Notes: generated by a model from the letters alone, not told the origin. 64,000 bases of DNA from Nemania diffusa (GCA_038501195.1 JBBPUQ010000002.1:5657001-5721000), one strand, 5' to 3'; positions 1-10,755 are shown, numbered from the stretch's first letter. Translations and numbers: made by a program.

Positions 1-2118
1 AGTAAATACACGTATAAACTGGTTCGGTTTGCTGTGGACGTTATGCGAGCCGTCTTTAAGAAACACGATAACTTAAGAACTGCTAGCAATATCACAGGCT
101 TCATACCTATCCTAGGAGATGCTGTGATTGGAGGAGAAGAAGAAGTCAAAATTGCTACCTTCAAACTGTTAAACGTGCTCACTAAGGTCCCTTTCAAGAC
201 TGATGACGCGTCAAAGCTCTACAAGGTAGCCGCGAAAGAAGCAACAAAATCCATTTCGACATCGATTTCCTTTGCTGGAGACCTTGCGCAAGCTTCACTT
301 AAGTTAATGGCCGTCATACTCCGGGATAGACGTGATGTGGTTGTTAAAGACGCTGCCATTGATATGTTGCTCAGTAAACTCAAGGACGATTTGACGGAGC
401 CACTCTATCGTCATATTACATTTAACTTCCTACGCTCAGTCCTGGACCAGAAGATTGAAACTGCGGTAGTTTATGACACTCTTGACTACGTCGGCACCGT
501 TATGATTACAAATGACGATAAAAATACTCGCGACTTGGCACGAGGCGCTTTCTTCCAGTTCCTACGAGACTACCCACAAAAGAAGAACAGATGGGCAAAG
601 CAATTAAGTTTTGTGGTTGCGAATTTAAAGTACGATCGGGAGGGCGGGCGTCTATCCGTGATGGAGGTGATCCACCTCCTACTGATGAAGTCAGCCAACG
701 ACTTTGTTCAAGAAGTTGCTGCTAATTGCTTTATTCCCTTGATATTGGTGCTCGCAAACGACGATAGTGAAAAATGCCGATTAGCAGCTGCTGAGTTGAT
801 CAAGGAGGTATTTCGCAAAGCCGACAAAGATCGAATATCAAAGTTCCTCGGCCTTGCGCGGAACTGGCTTGAACAAGACGACAACCCTTCCGTTCTCCAG
901 CTTGCGATTCAATCGTTCTCACTTTATTTCGAGGCGAGAGAGCCTACATCAAGGGACAAGAAAGATCTAGATCTATTGCTCGGCGCAGTGGTCACCGTAT
1001 TGAACAATTTCTCCACCCTAGAGAAGGAAACAGACTTAATAAAGGTTGTTCTACAGGCTATACCAATTTTAATCAACAAGCACCCAAACACCGTTCTCGC
1101 TCATGATGAACTATGGCAGTTAACCCCAGCACCCCTCTCTCATTCCGATACAGTTGTCAAGAGATCCGCGACACAGCTCATAATCACATATCTGGCCGAC
1201 TTTAATGACAATAACAAGAATGTTGATCGTACACAACGCCTCTCTGGGTCACATGGGCTGCAACTGGATAAGAAAATGATCGAGCGTCTGCTCGCAGGTG
1301 TTGTGAGTGTACTAAGCCCGGGCGTAGTAGCACGTTGGAAGAAACAGCAGGGCAGGAAACTCAGCAGCAGGGATCTCAATATCATAACTAGCGATATTCC
1401 TACCGTACAGGAACCAGTAGATGCGGATGAGACCTTGGCAGCAGACGCTAGCCGGATCATTCTTATGCTCAGCAAGTACCTAGATGCAGGCACTCGGGAT
1501 ACAAAGAAAGGGGCAATCGAAGCAAACGATGACGAAGAAAATGACGAAGGGGCAGATGAAGACGAGGAGGAGGAATGGGGAGGACTCGATACTGAGCATG
1601 AGAATGTTAAGGAGCAGCAGATCTCCTTATACAACCTCTGTACCTGGCTGTCTGATATTCTAATCGAGGAGATCCGTCCCCGAGTAGTGGCTTTAATCCC
1701 CAAGGTTGCGGCTCTCGACATCGTCTCGATCCTCGTCGGAACAACACCGGCGGACAGACTACAGCCCTCGTTACATGCCCTATTGATTCCACTGCACCAG
1801 TTAACAGACCCATTAATCCCCGTTCCATCAACAAACGATGAATCATTCAAGACACGGCACGAGGCGCTACGAGCTAAGGCAACGGAGACGATGGACGCGC
1901 TACAGCGCAAGTTTGGCACGGCGACATACACGACTGAGTTATTGGCCGTGCGGGAGCGCGCGCGTAGGAGGCGCGAGGGCCGCTCCCGGAAGCGCAAGAT
2001 CGAGGCTGTGGTACAGCCCGAGCGCTTCGGGAAGTGGAAACGAGGACGGCTCGAGAAGAAGGTCAAGAGTCGGAAAGACAAGGGCGTGCAGAATCGGAAC
2101 CGGAGGCACCAGTATTAA
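1..2118 (+). CDS. UTP20: UTP20, U3 snoRNP / SSU processome HEAT-repeat protein, C-terminal part (5' truncated by window edge)
   Basis: The reading frame is already open at base 1, so the gene starts outside the window; about 705 C-terminal residues are present, against more than 2,000 in the family. The product is a scaffold of the 90S small-subunit processome, needed for early 18S rRNA processing in the nucleolus. What is seen: helical HEAT-like repeats through most of the length, opening with LVRFAVDVMRAVFKKHD, which resembles a segment conserved in UTP20/DRIM proteins. A strongly acidic linker (EENDEGADEDEEEEW) lies around residues 510-525, and a Lys/Arg-rich C-terminus (RARRRREGRSRKRK, then KKVKSRKDK) fits nucleolar or RNA binding. 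No intron is visible in this part. It converges on the ZIM17-like gene. Identity is by recognition of family sequence; the missing N-terminus cannot be judged. Confidence 0.88.
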   Translation, partial: SKYTYKLVRFAVDVMRAVFKKHDNLRTASNITGFIPILGDAVIGGEEEVKIATFKLLNVLTKVPFKTDDASKLYKVAAKEATKSISTSISFAGDLAQASLKLMAVILRDRRDVVVKDAAIDMLLSKLKDDLTEPLYRHITFNFLRSVLDQKIETAVVYDTLDYVGTVMITNDDKNTRDLARGAFFQFLRDYPQKKNRWAKQLSFVVANLKYDREGGRLSVMEVIHLLLMKSANDFVQEVAANCFIPLILVLANDDSEKCRLAAAELIKEVFRKADKDRISKFLGLARNWLEQDDNPSVLQLAIQSFSLYFEAREPTSRDKKDLDLLLGAVVTVLNNFSTLEKETDLIKVVLQAIPILINKHPNTVLAHDELWQLTPAPLSHSDTVVKRSATQLIITYLADFNDNNKNVDRTQRLSGSHGLQLDKKMIERLLAGVVSVLSPGVVARWKKQQGRKLSSRDLNIITSDIPTVQEPVDADETLAADASRIILMLSKYLDAGTRDTKKGAIEANDDEENDEGADEDEEEEWGGLDTEHENVKEQQISLYNLCTWLSDILIEEIRPRVVALIPKVAALDIVSILVGTTPADRLQPSLHALLIPLHQLTDPLIPVPSTNDESFKTRHEALRAKATETMDALQRKFGTATYTTELLAVRERARRRREGRSRKRKIEAVVQPERFGKWKRGRLEKKVKSRKDKGVQNRNRRHQY

Positions 2119-2611
2119 GGTCCTGTACCTCGTACATATAAATGCCCTGGGGTGAAATGGGTAAAGATATGTAGTGTATATATTGTGGGCTAGCTAAAAT
2201 AGCGGATTTGAAATGTGGAAAAGTAGAATAGAGAAGAAACCGATACCCTACGGGACCGGAATTGAGTTGATTTATTGTTTTACAAGCAGAGAAAAGTCTG
2301 TATTACTGGTGCTCATGCGCTCGTCGCGTTGATTATAATAACTGTGGATGAGTCGGGAGAAATACATCACACTCCAATGACTATATTCGGAGTAGTAACA
2401 CAATACGGGATACACTACCCAGCTATCATTTATTTTTTCATACAAGTTTGGGTATTTACAGACATAAAATCGAGGGTCCTATTCGGACCCCTCGATATTA
2501 AACCAATTTAACTCGACGAGTCTTTGCCAGCCAGCGCCACATTGAACCTTCAAATATCACACATATTTAGTGTAGGGAGGGTAGTACATAGTGTATAAGA
2601 ATATCGTTAAA
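2119..2611. other. Convergent 3' intergenic region
   Basis: Shared 3' flank of UTP20 and the ZIM17-like gene. It is AT-rich and holds no credible ORF; the 78-codon frame at 2275-2511 looks fortuitous. The only structured element is the hairpin at 2469-2496, listed separately. Confidence 0.6.
2469..2496. repeat. Hairpin-forming inverted repeat between convergent genes
   Basis: The arms ATCGAGGGTCC (2469-2479) and GGACCCCTCGAT (2485-2496) are complementary apart from one extra C, around a TATTC loop. It lies in the shared 3' flank of two convergent genes. It could affect 3'-end formation, or it could be a remnant of a small inverted-repeat element. Its function is unknown. Confidence 0.55.
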
Positions 2612-4153
2612 CTAGCTTTCCCGAGAGGGATCTGGTAAAACAGGTAAGAAAGAAGGCCGGAAGAAGCCACGTCGTTGGCTATGATTTATAGGCACCTCGG
2701 AGGATGAATCATCTGGAGATTTCGACTTGGAGTCGGAGTCGGGTGGAAGCACTCCGCCAGGAGGTCTACGCCGCAAGACGACGCCAGGCTGCAACTGGAC
2801 GGACATTTGATGACCTTGGTTATTGGTCTCGACGAAACGTGGTCCCTTGAAGGGAACGTCACTGAGAACCATGCGTGGTTCGGGGGTTACCATGCGTATG
2901 CGGCTTTTGTTCTCAACTCGTCGTACTTTACTGAGGTCGTGATACTTTGAGACTGAGAATTCTCTCAAGAGGTCTTCTAGTGGGTTCTCACGACGGCGGC
3001 GTAGTCTTTTTATCAGTCTTATAAAACCATGTTTCTCACCAAATGCACGTTTTGATTTAGTTGAGAATAATGAATGGTTTTTAGTGGGGGGATATGAAGG
3101 TTCTTTCTCAGTTTGGAAGAATGAACTGGCATCAGTGGGGAGATTTGATTTCAAGCCATGTCGTAGTGGGACATCAGTGAAGGAATTCGTCTCCTCGGAG
3201 GTTTCAGGAATACCCCAAGGGTTTGACGGCGGAATGCTATCGTTGCTAACATGGTCACCGTTTCCAGACAACTCCTCCCGCAGCGTAGATAATCTATGAA
3301 AGCGATTGAATTCTTCTGGCCTAGAACTGTCATAAGGGCCTTCGGCGTCAGAGAAGAAGCGGGAGGTATGTGGTTCCGGATCCGGATCCGGCGGAGACCT
3401 AGTCTGGTCTACGGGCTTAGCGCCTGCCCTTCTAAGCCCGGTCGGAGGCTGGAACTTTTTGATGTGATATTGCCGGCGCGTTGACGGCGTTGGGCTCTGG
3501 TGCGAGACACTCTGCTGCGTGGAAGGGCGGGCGCCAGTACCGCCGGGGAGAACCGACGAAGCTCCAAGAGGAGTGGGATCGGTTGCCTGGGACGAAGGAT
3601 CTCGAGTCTCGCGCAGCCTCCTAGCCTCATCCCCCTCCCCTTCTCCTTCTGCGGATGCGGCGCCCACCTCTGCAACACCGGGTGGCGCAGTGGAAGTGTC
3701 CGGCCAGAACTCGATATCGCCGTCCTCGCCGAGTGTCCCTCGCTTCACTAGCTGTCCCTTTTCTCGCAGGAGGTCCTCCACGGTGATCTTGCGGTCGCCG
3801 AAAATATTCAGGTTGTCGCTGATGACATGGCGATTGCGACAGACCGGACAGGTTATGAGGACCGACCCGTGGTGGTATCCCTGTTTCGACACGGTATGCG
3901 CGGAGCGGTCGCCGCAGGGAACGCAGGTGAATCTCAACTCATAATGCGGCTCGCGCTCCTTGCGGCTCTTTGATGAATAGGCGCCTTGAGCTTGGGGTGT
4001 TCGTGTTGGCTTGGGGATGGTATGCGCGAGGCGGCGTCCAATGGGCTGGAGAGTCCGAGGTAGGCCGGGATATGGGCGCAAGAAGGGAGTGGATACGACT
4101 TTCGGAGCGCGGAGTATTGCTGTGAGACATCTTGAGGCTAGTAGAGATGCCAT
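2612..4153 (-). CDS. ZIM17: ZIM17/HEP1-like DNL zinc-finger protein (mitochondrial Hsp70 escort) with long C-terminal extension
   Basis: 513 aa from the first in-frame ATG (4153); the frame upstream has only a GTG. Residues 1-50 are rich in Arg, Leu, Ser and Thr and poor in acidic residues, like a matrix-targeting presequence. The DNL zinc ribbon follows: CVPC at 77-80, CPVC at 102-105, and the signature DNL at 113-115. The conserved core ends near GEDGDIEFW (about residue 150). ZIM17/HEP1/TIM15 proteins bind mitochondrial Hsp70 in the matrix and keep it soluble and active in protein import. Family members are usually only about 170-220 residues. Here some 360 further residues follow without a stop: first Pro/Ser/Arg-rich and disordered, then a basic patch (IKRLRRRRENPLEDLLREF) and a more ordered-looking end. 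Whether the tail is retained in the matrix protein is unknown. The zinc domain is secure; the tail is unassigned. Confidence 0.82.
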   Translation of the reverse strand: MASLLASRCLTAILRAPKVVSTPFLRPYPGLPRTLQPIGRRLAHTIPKPTRTPQAQGAYSSKSRKEREPHYELRFTCVPCGDRSAHTVSKQGYHHGSVLITCPVCRNRHVISDNLNIFGDRKITVEDLLREKGQLVKRGTLGEDGDIEFWPDTSTAPPGVAEVGAASAEGEGEGDEARRLRETRDPSSQATDPTPLGASSVLPGGTGARPSTQQSVSHQSPTPSTRRQYHIKKFQPPTGLRRAGAKPVDQTRSPPDPDPEPHTSRFFSDAEGPYDSSRPEEFNRFHRLSTLREELSGNGDHVSNDSIPPSNPWGIPETSEETNSFTDVPLRHGLKSNLPTDASSFFQTEKEPSYPPTKNHSLFSTKSKRAFGEKHGFIRLIKRLRRRRENPLEDLLREFSVSKYHDLSKVRRVENKSRIRMVTPEPRMVLSDVPFKGPRFVETNNQGHQMSVQLQPGVVLRRRPPGGVLPPDSDSKSKSPDDSSSEVPINHSQRRGFFRPSFLPVLPDPSRES

Positions 4154-5183
4154 TGTTTTGTTGCGAAGCTGGACTGGCAGATGCAGACGATGGGAGTATC
4201 GCCGCTCATAGTTCACATTTCACAAGGAAAACGCTGGGAGGGAGGCAAATAAAGAATTAGTCCGTACGATGGGTATACCAATTAATTAATTAGCTAACGC
4301 CGTAATCCGTAATCGTAAACAGATAAAACACCCCTGCGTAGATGTAGTATCTCAGCTGCCTTATCCTATCGATTCTATTCGCTCTAGATGGGGATAAGAT
4401 AATTAAGTACTACCCTCTACCCCTGGGCGGGTGTAACTCTAGAAAATCGAGGGGCAATACAAAGTATACCTACATAGTGGGATAATACTAAGTGGACATC
4501 AGGCATCTACGATTGGTCAGAGCTACATGTGTAGCTACCTGGGGAGGCAGGTACCATGTAATTTATGTCTCCGTTTGCTCAATCGAGGCATGAATTCGAT
4601 CATCACTTCAAGTTTACTCTCGTTGTCACTTCTCAGGTATCGCGCCAGGAAAGCAAGCTAGACGGGTACTCTGCAGCTGCAGTCTCACTCCTCACAGCCT
4701 CGTCTACTCCCGCCATTCCATCTCCATACCTAACTAGTACATTCATTTGCCCTCACGATACAGACAGAGTACTATAAATACCACCAGCGAACCCAGCTTC
4801 CATCCGTATTCGTCACGGCTCAACCTCCAACCCTCTTCTACCTACTTATTTACTTACCTAAGTACATATGTTGTTTTGGCCTATCCTCAAACGTCACTTC
4901 TTATAGTCTGCCTCCCCCTGCCACATTGTCACATCGCCAGACGATACCTCTCGGTTGCGACTATCTACACGCTTTGGTTTGGCCATTCGGAAGGCCATGT
5001 ATATTTATTGTCTGTTCCTCTGACGCTCTGACGCCCCGACGACTCTGCCTGCCCCTCCAACCTGGGATGCAAATCCCCCGATCTGTGACTTCATCACAGG
5101 ACGGTAGATCCTTCTAGGCTACACCTCTTGTACCTACTTACCGCTACATTCGCCTCCAGTCGCGTTCCAGGAGCACTACCAAC
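4154..5183. promoter_or_regulatory. Divergent promoter region between ZIM17-like gene and CUL3
   Basis: About 1 kb between two genes transcribed away from each other, so it must hold both promoters. The half nearest CUL3 (about 4,620-5,170) is pyrimidine-rich on the + strand, as is common in fungal 5' leaders. Short overlapping ORFs here look fortuitous. No specific factor site is claimed. Confidence 0.5.
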
Positions 5184-7905
5184 ATGATTTCGGGACGGGG
5201 AGGAGCGGGCGGTCGAGGCGGCCGCATCCGTCCTCCTCGTAGGGTAAGTCAACTCGAGTCTTTTTCCCTCCTCGTTAATGACACCACCCCAGCGTAGAGC
5301 CCTTCTGCTGCCTGCACACCGACACGCCAATACACCGATACACCAGTACTAATAATATGTGACGATAGCTCGCGATGCAGGCCGGCGGCAAGAACGAGTT
5401 CGAGCATTGCTGGGAAAAGCTGCACGAAGCACTACGCGACATCCACACCAAGAACGCCGGAGACCTCTCCTTCGAGCAGCTATACCGTTATTCATACAAG
5501 ATCGTGCTCATGAAGTCTGGCCATATTCTGTACGATCGTGTCAAGGGCTTTGAGGAGGGGTGGTTTGCCAATAAGGTGATGCCACCCATCTCAGCCTTGA
5601 TCACTAAGAATCTCGTCAGCATAACACTTGATGGCGCCGCTGGCGTCAGCGTCGTCGAGCGCCGAGCTATGGGCGAGAAGTTCCTCAAAGTTGTCCGCGG
5701 TTCCTGGGAAAACCATAATATGTCCATGAACATGATCGCAGACGTCCTCATGTATCTTGATCGTGGATACGGCCAAGAGCATAACCGGCCTAGCATTTAC
5801 ACCATTACCATCGGTTTATTTCGAGACAACATACTGCGCGCGAACCTCGGTGCCACTGGCTCTAATTACGAGGTCTTCGATATTCTCAACGCCACCATCA
5901 TTGACCAGATTAACATGGAGAGGGAAGGGGACGTGATAGATAAGGCGCTCTTGCGGAGCTGCACGTCCATGCTGGAGGTCTTGTTCGAAACCGATGCGGA
6001 GAATGAGCTCGAGAAACTTTATCTCACCACCTTCGAGCCCTACTTCATACGGACGAGCCACGATTTTTACCGTACCGAATGTGAGAGGCTGCTTCGTGAG
6101 GCGGACGTGAGCGCGTGGCTCCGTCAAACCCAGAGGCGGCTAGCTGAAGAGGCTGTGCGCTGTCAGACCACAATATCTCCTATGTCAGAGCAGAAAATTG
6201 CTAGTGTTGTCGACGACGAACTCATCACGAAGCACCTGGAAGAGTTTCTGCAACTGGAAGGCAGCGGTATTCGGGCTATGATCGATAACGATAGAATCGA
6301 CGACCTGAGCATACTTTATTCGCTTGTATCGCGAGTCGACGACAAAGTTCCCGCCCTACGTAACGCCCTAGCTGTGCGGGTTATGGAGCTGGGAAATGAG
6401 ATCGAACAGAATCTGAACAATACCGATTTCAGCATAGTTCAAGTAGCTGATACGGAGGAGCCTGCTGGTGATGGGGAGAAGCCTAAACCTAAGCCTCTGA
6501 ACGCTTCTGCCCAGCTCACAGCAGCCGCGGTAAAGTGGGTGGATGACGTGCTCCGATTAAAAGACAAATTTGATCAGCTTTGGGTGGCATGCTTTGACCG
6601 GAAGGCCGTCATCGAAGCCGCCCTGACACGAAGCTTTTCTACCTTTATCAATCGGTTTGATAGAGCCTCCGAATTTGTTTCCCTGTTCATCGACGACAAT
6701 CTCAAGCGGGGGCTCAAAGGGAAAACTGAGGCCGAAGTTGATATCGTTCTTGACAAGGCTATAACACTACTGAAGTATCTAAATGAGAAGGACAAGTTCG
6801 AAGCCTACTACCAAAAACATCTCGCCCGCCGACTGCTACACGGCAAGTCAGAAAGCCAAGATATAGAGCAAGAGATGATATCCCGCATGAAGCGAGAACT
6901 GGGAAACAATTTCACACAAAAGTTCGAGGGTATGTTCCGGGATATGAACACATCCCGCGAAACTACCGAACAATACCGAAATCATGTACGTGGTCTAGGC
7001 GAACTAGACGAGAGGCGGATCGATCTGAGCATTTCAGTGCTTGCCGGGAATAACTGGCCCAAAGAAATTATGGGCAGAGCCACAGGCCTATCGGCCGAAG
7101 CCAGGTTCAAAGCTACATACCCTACCGAAATCCAAAAACTGCAAAAAAGCTTCTTCGAATTCTACACTAAGAATCGGAACGGTAGAGTCTTGACGTGGGT
7201 TGGAAGCGCCGGCTCGGCAGATATAAAATGCACCTTTCCCAAGGTGTCTAACAAGACTGCGGGGGCACTGAGCCGAGACCGGCGTTATGAGATCAATGTT
7301 TCTACGTATGGTATGATAGTGCTGATGCTCTTCAACAATACCAACGAGGATGCGTGGTTATCGTTCGAAGACATCCAAGCGGCCACCAATATTCCCCCGC
7401 CGGACCTAATTAACACCCTTACCTCGCTATCGGTAATTAAGCAATTCCGCATACTTCTCAAGGAGTCTCAGACGAAGGCGGCTGCCAAGCCAGGTGATCG
7501 ATTTGCATTTAACCGCGAATTCGCAAGCAAGACCATCAAGATCAAGATCCCATCTGTTAACGCTGCTAATCGAGTCGAAAATGACGAAGAGCGTAAAGAG
7601 ACGGACGAAAAGAACCTAGAAACAAGAAAGCATATAGCCGATTCGGTCATTGTCAGGATCATGAAGTACGTCCTATCATTCATACCCGTCTTCGCAGCTT
7701 ACTAATGAACGGCCTCTTTAGACAACGTAAAGAGCTCAGTCATACTCAGCTAGTGAACGAGGTGATCCAGGTCTTGAGCGGGCGGTTCAAGCCAGAAATG
7801 TCACTGATCAAGGGGCAAATCGAGTCTTTAATTAGTCGAGAATACCTTGAACGGGACGAGCTCCCAGACGGTTCGCCTGCGGACAAGTACAAATACGTAG
7901 CCTAG
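5184..7905 (+). CDS. CUL3: Cullin-3, scaffold of BTB-type CRL3 ubiquitin ligases
   Basis: Three exons: 5184-5243, 5369-7665, 7722-7905, giving 846 aa. Intron 1 (GTAAGT donor, TACTAAT branch) joins a Gly/Arg-rich N-terminus (MISGRGGAGG...) to the cullin repeats; an in-frame acceptor at 5380 is an alternative. Residues up to about 400 are cullin repeats, which bind BTB adaptors. The cullin-homology region follows (EKDKFEAYYQKHLARRLL, then GNNFTQKFEGMFRDM) and binds the RBX1 RING protein. The C-terminus is the winged-helix neddylation domain, ending DKYKYVA. The neddylation motif IVRIMK|QRKELSH is present. Its lysine (K786) is encoded across intron 2: AA before the 56-bp intron (GTACGT...TTTAG) and A after it. 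If the intron is retained the frame stops after 12 codons beyond that lysine and loses the winged helix. Length and motifs match fungal CUL3. Confidence 0.95.
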
Positions 7906-8703
7906 TAGCCTCAGTCCCGTAGCCGGGACCTGACGGCGAGCCATGTTTTCACGCATATTAATGATGACACAGTGACACGATCGGCATGAGTGAGCGCGCA
8001 TTGATAAGAATTCTGGATTTTGGCTTGCATGGGTTGGCGTATTGGGTGATGGGTGGGTTCGAACGCACCCTGGATGGAGAATCGGAAAAGCTAAACATAC
8101 CTAAGGTTCTCAAAATAGATATAGTTGCTGCGGTAGCAATACAGCGTGCTCCATCTATAGCATGTATCATTCGCCTGCAGCGGCTCGCGCATTCTACTAT
8201 CATGTATTATATTGCCCTCTTAGCTTCATAGTTGAGCCCGAGTGGTTGTGATCCTCGAGTTGGGACCTACCAGTGGCGCTTTTTGAACTTCGACTTTAGG
8301 GTCGAGAGAGAGCAAATTGAGCTGATAATACATCTATATTATTCTGTTAACATTTTAATATCTAATTTATTTAAGGATATTGATTCTGTGACAAAATTTA
8401 TCAAATAGTGATATAGATAATGTTTTATTAAAATAGTAGTAAAAGATAATATTAGTTTCATTAAAATAGTAATAATTCTTTTGTCAAACTATGCGACTTT
8501 TATAAGAAAACTTTTGGTGTTCTCAGGTAGTAAATAAGCCTACCTTTTGAGATTTACGTAACTCTCATGAGGAAAACTCCAGTTATTCAAACTCCTCATT
8601 TGAGACATATTGTCGTGGTTCACTCACTGGGAACCCCAAAACCGTAGCCGCGAAGTCTAGGTCACCTCGATATTACGGGAGGCTGCTATACGACTTACCT
8701 CGC
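7906..8703. other. Intergenic, AT-rich block
   Basis: Convergent 3' flanks of CUL3 and the disordered-protein gene. About 8,300-8,500 is strongly AT-rich, with two imperfect copies of ATTAAAATAGTA near 8,425 and 8,460. The overlapping 81-codon ORFs on both strands around 8,000-8,200 have no recognisable content. The AT-rich block could be decayed repeat DNA, but no element is recognisable. Confidence 0.4.
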
Positions 8704-10755
8704 TCACTTTGCGCCGTGGTTGCTGCATAGGGAACCTCTTCCAGCTGCTTCATCCTGGCGCTCTGCCTGGCTAGGTAGGCGGCGACGATCGTCAAACGGG
8801 AATGGCTGCCACAAGTCTTCGAAGGCTGACGGGAGAGACGCGACGCCAAGCTGTTCACGAGAGAGTGCGCACGAGCTGCTCCCACGTGACTTAGCACCTT
8901 CATTTTGGCCTCCTCGATCTAGATCCGCCGATGAATGAGTTGAAAGATGTTGCTGCGGTTGTTGGATTATTTCATACTTATCCAGGTCTGCAGCTACTCG
9001 TCTCTGGGCATACTCGGACGAGAAGAATGAGTAGTTCGCCGGACTGTCCATGGCACTATTCCCACGGCCGAGGAACAAAGAGTTGTCGCTGCCTCGTGAA
9101 GCATCCCTAACTCTTGATGATGTCAGTCTATTAGCAGCGTTTTCCTCATGTCTATCTCCTCTTTCAAAGGAGAAAGACGGGGGTTCTAGTGGTGTCTCAG
9201 AGTCAACAACAGCAGAACTATAACTGTAGTTCTGCGGCGTTGTGAGCGCCGTGCCGATTGGTACCGAGCCATTTCTGATATCGGTATTAATGCGCAAGTG
9301 AGGGATGCCTTTCCTCGTCTCAGAAGTAAAAGTGGCATCCCGCGCTCCGGCAATGGCGGGACGTCTAGAAGCCCTCAAGTGGCGCTCCTGGGCGCGGAAA
9401 AACGCAGCCTCAGCTTCCGCCTCAGCCTTAGAGCCAGGGCTTAGATCCCAGTCTTCGGGGACAGGGCTTCTCCCCCCACCCCCTCCGCCCCTCGCATCAT
9501 CAAGCGCCACGAGCTTTTCAATGCGCTCGATCCACTCGTCTTTCGGCGGCACGGGGGGAGGATACTCCCTACTCTCACCCCACAGCTCGCCCTCGGTGGC
9601 AGATTTCGTCACTTTGACCACTTTGTGCACTTTGAAACTGGGAAGAGGCCGCTTGCCGGCCTTCACGAGGTGCTCGTGGATACTGCGCTCTATGCGCTCC
9701 TGTGTGCGCTCGATGAAGGATGGCCGGCGCTGGCGCGGGTGGTCGGATTGCCAGGCGCCGTATGCGGGACTGCAGGAGCGGGATCGGGGGTATGGGGTCG
9801 AGGTGGATGTTTGGCGGCCGCGGCCGCGGCCGTGGGAAGTATGGGGAGTGGGAGCGGGGGTTGACTTACGGATAGGAACGGGGCCGGGCGTCGGTGTCGG
9901 GGCGGCGATGGTTGGCGGTACCATCTCGAAATCTATGCCGTTCACCCGCACCGTAGATCCTGTAGGTTTTGGGTATGGTTTCGACTGCGACAGCCGCTGA
10001 TTATTCGGCTCCGGGACCCTAGGTCGATGGATCTCAGGGGGTGGAGCGTGCGAGTGCGAGTGCGATGCGATGCTAACGTTGTGATGCGCATCATCGACAT
10101 TGTTATGACTGTTAGTACTCCCCTTACAGTAGTTGGTGCTTGGAGTCTCGCTAATACTCACCGAGGAGACGGCATGGTTCCGCGATCTCTGGCTCTGCTG
10201 AGAATCTAGAGGTTTGTATGCCGCAACAGGACGCGATGTCTGATTACCTGGCGGAGCAGTCTGAGCATACGATGATGCTTGTGACTTGGAATGATGAGCT
10301 ACTGGGAATCTGGAAGTTCCAGCAGAATCATCGCTGCGGTATTCACTACTACTAGTACGCGACCCTACTCTCGGCTGCGAGATCGTCAGGTGCTGACTCC
10401 GGCGAAGATCCTTCGCGGGTCTGAGCTGGGACGTGTTGAAAGTCTCTTGCTGGCCCGCGCCAGCGCGGATGGCGTACGGCTTATCGGCCAGCGACAAGCC
10501 CGGTGCCGGGACGTAGTGTTCGCCAGAAGGTCTAGGTCTCGTGCCATGACTAGCCGTGCGCTTCCTCACTTGAACGCTGGGTGGCGGTGGCTTATTAAAG
10601 AGCACTGCTTCGGTGCTCGCTCTACTGCTGTTGCTGTCGAGCTCCCACTGGTCTTCGCCATCGAGGGCAGCCGACGCTACGTCACTGTAATGGCCTGAGA
10701 GTCGCCCGAGGGTTTCGAGTCGGAGCTGGCTCTCTCGTCTTCTACTAGAAGTCAT
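8704..10755 (-). CDS. Unknown, largely disordered Ser/Arg/Pro-rich protein
   Basis: 683 aa from ATG 10755 (MTSSRRRESQ). The frame stays open up to another ATG at 10980, but those 75 codons are AT-rich and read like a leader (hydrophobic, then random), so the internal ATG is preferred. The protein is low-complexity: Ser/Arg stretches, His-rich SHSHSHAPPPE, Pro-rich APTPTPGPVP, GRGRGR, and a run of six glycines before RSPVPEDW. A short ordered-looking segment (RRPSFIERTQERIERSIHEHLVKAGKRPLP) is predicted helical and is followed by KVHKVVKVTK. No enzyme motif or membrane segment is seen. I do not recognise the family. The length of the open frame and its sustained composition support coding; an unrecognised intron is possible. 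Confidence 0.6.
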   Translation of the reverse strand: MTSSRRRESQLRLETLGRLSGHYSDVASAALDGEDQWELDSNSSRASTEAVLFNKPPPPSVQVRKRTASHGTRPRPSGEHYVPAPGLSLADKPYAIRAGAGQQETFNTSQLRPAKDLRRSQHLTISQPRVGSRTSSSEYRSDDSAGTSRFPVAHHSKSQASSYAQTAPPGNQTSRPVAAYKPLDSQQSQRSRNHAVSSVSISETPSTNYCKGSTNSHNNVDDAHHNVSIASHSHSHAPPPEIHRPRVPEPNNQRLSQSKPYPKPTGSTVRVNGIDFEMVPPTIAAPTPTPGPVPIRKSTPAPTPHTSHGRGRGRQTSTSTPYPRSRSCSPAYGAWQSDHPRQRRPSFIERTQERIERSIHEHLVKAGKRPLPSFKVHKVVKVTKSATEGELWGESREYPPPVPPKDEWIERIEKLVALDDARGGGGGGRSPVPEDWDLSPGSKAEAEAEAAFFRAQERHLRASRRPAIAGARDATFTSETRKGIPHLRINTDIRNGSVPIGTALTTPQNYSYSSAVVDSETPLEPPSFSFERGDRHEENAANRLTSSRVRDASRGSDNSLFLGRGNSAMDSPANYSFFSSEYAQRRVAADLDKYEIIQQPQQHLSTHSSADLDRGGQNEGAKSRGSSSCALSREQLGVASLPSAFEDLWQPFPFDDRRRLPSQAERQDEAAGRGSLCSNHGAK

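Noticed and set aside
1140..2081. 313-codon ORF on the minus strand opposite UTP20
   Set aside because: Mirror of UTP20 coding DNA; Ser/Arg-rich with no recognisable family, while the + strand frame is conserved UTP20.
9305..10000. 231-codon + strand ORF
   Set aside because: Opposite the disordered-protein gene; low-complexity Gly/Arg/Ser frame that arises from its repetitive codons.
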